Positions 55,394-59,239 of a stretch of 59,239 nucleotides of DNA are shown piece by piece. Origin of the DNA: Deinococcus aquatilis DSM 23025. Lineage in GTDB: Bacteria; Deinococcota; Deinococci; Deinococcales; Deinococcaceae. A model generated the notes under the pieces. That model was not told where the DNA came from. It saw nothing but the letters and a program-made list of their open reading frames with translations, and did no database searches. Every line of letters starts with the position of its first letter. Position 1 is the stretch's first letter. The position numbers and the translations under genes are program-made. Location: positions 1 to 59,239 of the forward strand of contig NZ_KB899723.1 in NCBI RefSeq assembly GCF_000378445.1, given 5' to 3'.

Positions 55394-55901
55394 CCCTCAT
55401 CTGGGATGTGCAATGGTTTACAGCAGTAATATCGCTCACTCGATATGCCAGGACGCCTGCACTACTGGGTTGATCCTTCTCTTTCAGGATGAGGATGCGC
55501 GTGTCCGCCAAGAAGTAGCTCGTTTTCCTGGGAGGCTCGCAGAGGAAAGTTTTACTGAACACCGCGACTTGATTCGGGCGTTTCTGGCGAGCCCAGCCTT
55601 TAGGGAAGAGCCTTCTCAGATGTTGCGCAAGCTTAAGGTTTCAGCGCTGCGGCTTCCCAGTACGTTGTTGGAACCTGCCGAGGCCTATATGCTCGGCGTA
55701 GACGCACCCCAGTTTGCGGCCGGATCCAGGGACGCACTCCATGTCCGCGAATTTGGTCAGCTGCTGATCCGCCTCTATACCCAGCATTTTAATCGCGGTA
55801 TACATGACGAAATTCTTGTCCGCTGTATGAATCTCTTCGATCAGATGGCCCGTTGGCGAATTGGTGAGTACTTTGACGCAATGCGCCAACTTGAGCGGTA
55901 G
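55394..55901 (+). pseudogene. C-terminal fragment of a large HEAT-repeat protein
   Basis: Downstream of IS3 the frame encodes 'LLFQDEDARVRQEVARFPGRL', 'LIRAFLASPAF', 'LPSTLLEPAEAYM' and 'QLLIRLYTQHFNRGIHDEILVRCMNLFDQMARW'. This matches the tail of ~1000+ residue HEAT-repeat proteins, some of them STAND-type ATPases linked to defence. The N-terminal ATPase portion is absent, so the gene is dead. The frame's ATG lies in the IS and is not meaningful. Confidence 0.5.
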
Positions 55902-56165
55902 TCCGGGTAATCAGCCCGCGCCTAGGCAGGTGTAGGACTGCAGTTCATGCGCAGAGAAAAAATCCCGGCCCACTAGACCCACCCGCCCAACCTCGCCGTT
56001 ATCGACGTCCTCAAACTGGAGGGTCTACAACCTGCTGACGGTTCGGCCGCTTCTGCTACTGATTGACCTGCTGATGCCGTCCAAGACGTGTATCATACAA
56101 ACTCTCGGAAAGTGAGGTTCTCGGCTTGTGCTGGTAAAAACCGCTCAGTCGATCTCAACACCAGT
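55902..56165. other. Spacer before the HNH gene
   Basis: No gene is recognised. The frame of the HNH gene is open from a GTG at 56088 but the first 30 codons show no conservation pattern. Confidence 0.35.
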
Positions 56166-56177
56166 TACACTTTCTTT
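56166..56177 (+). promoter_or_regulatory. -10 box TACACT, probably leaderless
   Basis: TACACT (56166-56171) is 6 nt before the ATG at 56178. The identical arrangement at 12046-12058 supports this choice of start over the GTG at 56088. Confidence 0.45.
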
Positions 56178-56930
56178 ATGACGTTGGATCGCAATCTTTA
56201 CGCTGTTTGGGGCAGGACTCAAGGAATTGAACCCGGCGTTTATTATGCACATTGGCGAACTGAGCTAAGAGACCTTATAGAGGGCACTAAGGCACACTAC
56301 AAAAGGGTTGGAAGTCACGAAGAGGGTCTAAGATTACTGGAAACGAATGGGTACGCTTGGGCACGCCATTACTTGCCCAAAGCCAAAGCGATGCACAACC
56401 GCTGTTGGTATTGCGCCCGCCAGATGGATCTAAAATCTATCCATCAACCTGACAGCGCAGAAATTGAGCATCAAGTCCCGCAATGCACAGGTTGGATCTA
56501 CGTTGATCGGGAAGAAAATATTGTCATTGCGTGTCGCAAATGCAATAACGATAAATCAGACCGGGATGTTGAAGCTTTCCGGCAATACCTCACTTGCCAT
56601 GAACAGGAGCGTGTAGTGTTTTACGGAGAGGTTCTGCGCTTTATCAGAGCGAATGTAGCAAGCATTCCGTGGCTGGGCCACCCCCTTACCCAGCTGCAAG
56701 CTGAAGAAGTGTTGAGCTGGTACCAACGGAGCAAGAACGTGCGTCTCCACCATTGGGCAGATGAACTGAATGACCTAGCTGATTACGTTTCGGGCCTGCA
56801 GTTGCCGATTCCGCTAGATGACTATCCCTACGCTCTAGGGGCACCGGAGCGCTTGACCGCCAAGGGGCCAGCGCCACGCGCCCTTGGCTCAATGCGTTCA
56901 AGCACGTTTTTAGAAGACGATGACTATTGA
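56178..56930 (+). CDS. HNH endonuclease with viroplasmin-like N-terminus
   Basis: From the ATG at 56178 the protein has 250 residues. Residues 5-55 (LYAVWGRTQGIEPGVYYAHWRTEL ... GTKAHYKRVGSHEEGLRLL) match the viroplasmin/RNase HI N-terminal domain pattern, YaVxxGrxxGIyxxWxexxxxxxGxxxAxyKxfxxxeeAxxfL, which binds RNA/DNA hybrids. Residues ~75-130 are an HNH nuclease: Cys76-x2-Cys79, 'IEHQVPQC' with His98, 'ENIVIACRKCNNDKSDRD' with Asn114 and Cys119-x2-Cys122. It could be a nuclease guided to R-loops or hybrids, perhaps for defence. It stands alone between gene fragments. Confidence 0.7.
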   Translation: MTLDRNLYAVWGRTQGIEPGVYYAHWRTELRDLIEGTKAHYKRVGSHEEGLRLLETNGYAWARHYLPKAKAMHNRCWYCARQMDLKSIHQPDSAEIEHQVPQCTGWIYVDREENIVIACRKCNNDKSDRDVEAFRQYLTCHEQERVVFYGEVLRFIRANVASIPWLGHPLTQLQAEEVLSWYQRSKNVRLHHWADELNDLADYVSGLQLPIPLDDYPYALGAPERLTAKGPAPRALGSMRSSTFLEDDDY

Positions 56931-56946
56931 TCTGGCAGCGATTCAG

Positions 56947-56985
56947 TAGACCTCTCGCAAAAATCATGATGGGCAGCACGGCTCT
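56947..56985. repeat. Solitary IS5-type end
   Basis: TAGACCTCTCGCAAAA at 56947-56962 resembles the ends of the MITE at 49291-49403 (TAGACCTCCTGCGAAA). No partner end or transposase follows; a haem peroxidase fragment begins directly after. It looks like the remains of an IS whose departure or deletion truncated that gene. Confidence 0.5.
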
Positions 56986-57323
56986 TTGCTAGGCCTGCCC
57001 ACCAGTCAGGCGGTTGCACAGGCCATGAAGATTGAGCCGCTCCGTCCAGATCAGCTGCTGTCAGGGACCAACGATCTGGAACGCGTTGCCTTCACGGACG
57101 GCAAGCTCCTCGAACCACCCTACTGTGGTACTACGTCCCGGCCGAAGCCAACTTGCTGGGCAAAGGAGAACGGCTCGGTTCGGTGGGCGGCACTATCGTA
57201 GCTGAAGTCCTGCTGGTGCGCCGCACTGCAGAATCGATTTTATCGGCAGAAGGCTGCTTCAACACCTCTCCGCCGGTGGGATGTGCGGTTAGAGGTCAAT
57301 TCACCTTGCCTGACCTATTGTGA
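56986..57323 (+). pseudogene. C-terminal remnant of a haem peroxidase family protein
   Basis: 'LGLPTSQAVAQAMKIEPLRPDQLL' in one frame and, after a frameshift near 57117, 'LLWYYVPAEANLLGKGERLGSVGGTIVAEVLL' in another follow the end of Deinococcus animal-type peroxidase proteins (TPLWYYVLxEAxxLxxGxRLGPVGGxIVAEVLxGLL). The haem-binding and catalytic parts are missing. Confidence 0.6.
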
Positions 57324-57758
57324 TTGCCTGGCGTCGTGAGATAACACCCGCAGGGTCAACTTCAGTGCGGGAAAATAATAGTTAGGTTTGAAAATCTAAT
57401 AAAAACAAGCTCTCTTATAAGCTTAAGAGACAATAGTTGTCTTCAAAAGTCGATATTTTTGCTAATTTTTTCCGCGCCCCAATAATAGTTATGTTCAGAA
57501 ATCGAGATGTTTTTTTGAGAGAACTGCTTGTAAGCCGGAGTAGAGTCCATTACTTAGCTCGCCTCATGTCATCGATCCTTAGAAAGATGCCGGCCAGACA
57601 GCGTCCCTGCCCGAGATGCTTGTGTAGAAGAAGCAACAGAGTACTCATGCAGCCAGTGTCCAGCGCTGGACACGCACTGGCCACAACCTTCTCTCACGCG
57701 AAAAACAGTATGAAGATTGCTTCGTGCACCACGACTCTCGTGAACAGGATTACTGAAC
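57324..57758. other. 435 bp AT-rich spacer
   Basis: Strikingly AT-rich at 57350-57520. A 115-codon plus-strand frame from TTG 57437 (SSKVDIFANFFRAPIIVMFRN ...) spans it but ends in the MITE and has no recognised motif. It may be foreign DNA brought in between IS events. Confidence 0.35.
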
Positions 57759-57890
57759 TAGTGGACAGCCACAGGCATGTCTAATGAAAAACCATTGCTG
57801 TCGGCTGCCGATCTCTCGCTCTCCACAAAACACCACCTATTCTCATCATCCACAAGTAATAGCCCCAGACATGCCTGTGGTGATGCACTA
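57759..57890. mobile_element. TA-flanked MITE-like inverted repeat
   Basis: Two 26 bp segments, 57757-57782 and 57867-57892, are inverted repeats with 22 of 26 matches, including the perfect 14 bp CCACAGGCATGTCT/AGACATGCCTGTGG. Both ends carry TAGTG and TA, as in IS630/mariner-type MITEs. The IS630 at 57891 has inserted at the right-hand TA, so it apparently used the MITE boundary as its target. Confidence 0.55.
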
Positions 57891-59237
57891 GTGGGTCACT
57901 TGGTCAAGGCATGAGGATTCAGTGGATGACCTGTAGAGTGTAAGCACCAGACCCACCCAGAGAATGTCGTTGTGTCTGAGCCCGCTGACGGCGGGCTCGT
58001 CGCTTACCTCCCCAGATAAAGGGTGTCGGGTGCTGATTCCATCCTCGTGCTGTGGCTTCCAACCACTCAATGAGTTGTGTTGGATTGGTGGGAGACTGAC
58101 CTGCGAGCGCGCGGCGGACGAGGATGCGCTGAATGGACTCGGCCATGTTCAACCAACTGCCTGCAATAGGCGTATAGAGCGGCATGATGCCCTGTGCCAT
58201 CAACCAGTGCACCAGTTTCGGGCTCTTGTGTCCACTCAGATTGTCCAACACGAGCAACATCCGCAGGGGGGGCAACTTCTCCTGCAGCGTCCATTTCACA
58301 CTCAGTCCTTCCTGCCAACGCTCCCAAATGGCTCGGTTCTCTGCCGGTGGCACTACCTTTGCCTCTGGCAGACTCGCCAAGATGTCGGTCAGGGTCTGCT
58401 GCATCCAGGGATGCAGCACAGCATTCGTGCAACTCGTGACGCCTTGAACGCGGACTGCTCCGCTGGCGGGGTGGAAGAGGGTCAACAACTTAGCAGTACC
58501 CGCTCGAATGTATTCGTGAGACTGACGAGCAGGTTCGCCTTGCGGTTGCCAACTGGATCCCAGGTGGGGAATGGCCTGATAGGGGCCAGCTTCGTCTTCC
58601 GTCCACACCGCTATTCCACCTTGTTCAGCTTCGAGGTAGGCACGTTCAATCAGCTTTTTTTCGCCTCAGCATTGGGGTCAGTCACCTTCACCACGCCACT
58701 CTTACGTTGTCGCTGCGCCACTCCCGTCTCGCACCACGTCCGGTCTCGCTGCCACGTCAGGCCGGCCTCGCGTAACACACCCAAGATCGTGTACGTACTG
58801 AGCTGCTCAAAGCCGGGCTCACGGCGCAAGACCCGTTGCAGTGTCGAGAGCGACCAAGTCGCTGTCCCGTCCTGTTCTCGATCTGGCGGACGACGGGCGG
58901 TGTCGAGAATCCGGTTCCGCTCAGCGGAACCGTAAGTACGGGGAGGACGCCGACTTGGACGTGTGGCCAGTGCGTTGAGACCGTGTTGGTTGAATCGCGC
59001 GACCAAGTGAGCCACGCCATCCCCTGAGGTTCGACCCGCCTCTTGCGCCGCCTGGGTGTAGGGCAGACCAGCGGCAACGCCGAGTAACACCTTGGCACGC
59101 CCGACCACCACCACGGCACCGTGATGCGATCGGCTTAATCGCTCTAATTCCAGACGCTCTTGATCCGTCAGGGGACGCAGCGGGTTTTTCTGGCGACGAG
59201 GCATATTCAAACCTTACACCTTCACCAAGTGACCCAC
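57891..59237 (-). mobile_element. IS630-type insertion sequence at contig end
   Basis: GTGGGTCACTTGGT at the left and ACCAAGTGACCCAC at the right are perfect 14 bp inverted ends, flanked by TA at 57889-57890 and 59238-59239. The element is complete (1347 bp) and ends with the window. It is unrelated in sequence ends to the IS630 at 18.4 kb. Confidence 0.85.
57919..59210 (-). CDS. IS630-type transposase, two frames joined by -1 frameshift
   Basis: The first frame (from 59210) is a helix-turn-helix region ([33 protein letters not shown], then [16 protein letters not shown]). It ends 'NAEAKKS' at 58650. Reading through the run of seven A (plus-strand T at 58655-58661, AAAAAAG) with a -1 slip gives '[28 protein letters not shown]' (first Asp in 'TEDE'). 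The remaining frame has '[13 protein letters not shown]' (second Asp) and '[17 protein letters not shown]' (Glu). The transposase is therefore complete if frameshifting occurs. Confidence 0.8.
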
Positions 59238-59239
59238 TA

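Noticed and set aside
57964..58935. 323-codon plus-strand frame across the terminal IS630
   Set aside because: Antisense to the transposase; no motif.

Overview
This 59 kb window looks like a contig from a plasmid or megaplasmid of a Deinococcus-type bacterium. That placement is an inference from four things: the styles of RepA, ParA and IS elements; GC-rich genes with AT-richer spacers; and repeated TANNNT boxes only 5-7 nt before start codons, the leaderless pattern known from Deinococcus. Both ends fall in insertion sequences (a truncated IS4-like transposase at base 1, a complete IS630-type element ending at the last base), so the window probably stops where an assembly broke at repeats.

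Layout. 0-7 kb (minus strand): an unusually long tyrosine recombinase, a primase/helicase replication protein, and a broken duplicate of that protein's start next to the IS4 end. 7-9.5 kb: a GrpB-nucleotidyltransferase fusion, and an XRE regulator divergent from a possible JAB-like protein. 9.5-17 kb: an intact IS4 element with a 9 bp target duplication, several conserved hypotheticals, a HEAT-type gene broken by one stop codon, and a parA/parB-like pair. Seven copies of a TTTCTG..TTCTGRCA element lie in the spacers of this segment, one of them containing the parA promoter. 17-18 kb: a HEPN-type protein with a terminator-like hairpin directly before its start. 18.4-19.5 kb: an IS630 element with a frameshifted transposase. 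19.6-24.3 kb: a three-gene operon of D12 DNA adenine methylase, HerA-type ATPase and NurA-type nuclease. 24.5-25.2 kb: IS6 debris. 25.9-27.6 kb: an iteron origin (two oppositely oriented clusters) and repA. 29.4-30.3 kb: a decayed AbiE toxin-antitoxin pair. 30.6-34.9 kb: a patatin-like phospholipase with a multi-spanning membrane partner.

The centrepiece is 35.6-52.3 kb: three helicase genes. A 2794-residue protein with six N-terminal repeats, a RecQ-type helicase and a UvrD-type helicase is divergent, across a 62 bp spacer with a perfect palindrome, from a 1680-residue DEDDh exonuclease-DinG-RecQ fusion. An 885-residue UvrD/PcrA-type helicase follows. Together they encode five helicase motors and one 3'-5' exonuclease. 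I cannot match this trio to a named system.

52.9-59.2 kb: a PadR regulator with a membrane protein, CoiA-like and HEAT-repeat fragments facing each other across a degraded IS3 element, an HNH nuclease with a viroplasmin-like N-terminus, a haem-peroxidase tail, a MITE and the terminal IS630.

Taken together this is an accessory replicon with its own replication and partition functions. It carries several likely defence or nucleic-acid-processing cassettes (MTase-HerA-NurA, HEPN, patatin pair, helicase trio, viroplasmin-HNH) among IS elements and gene wreckage. No rRNA, tRNA or CRISPR array was seen.
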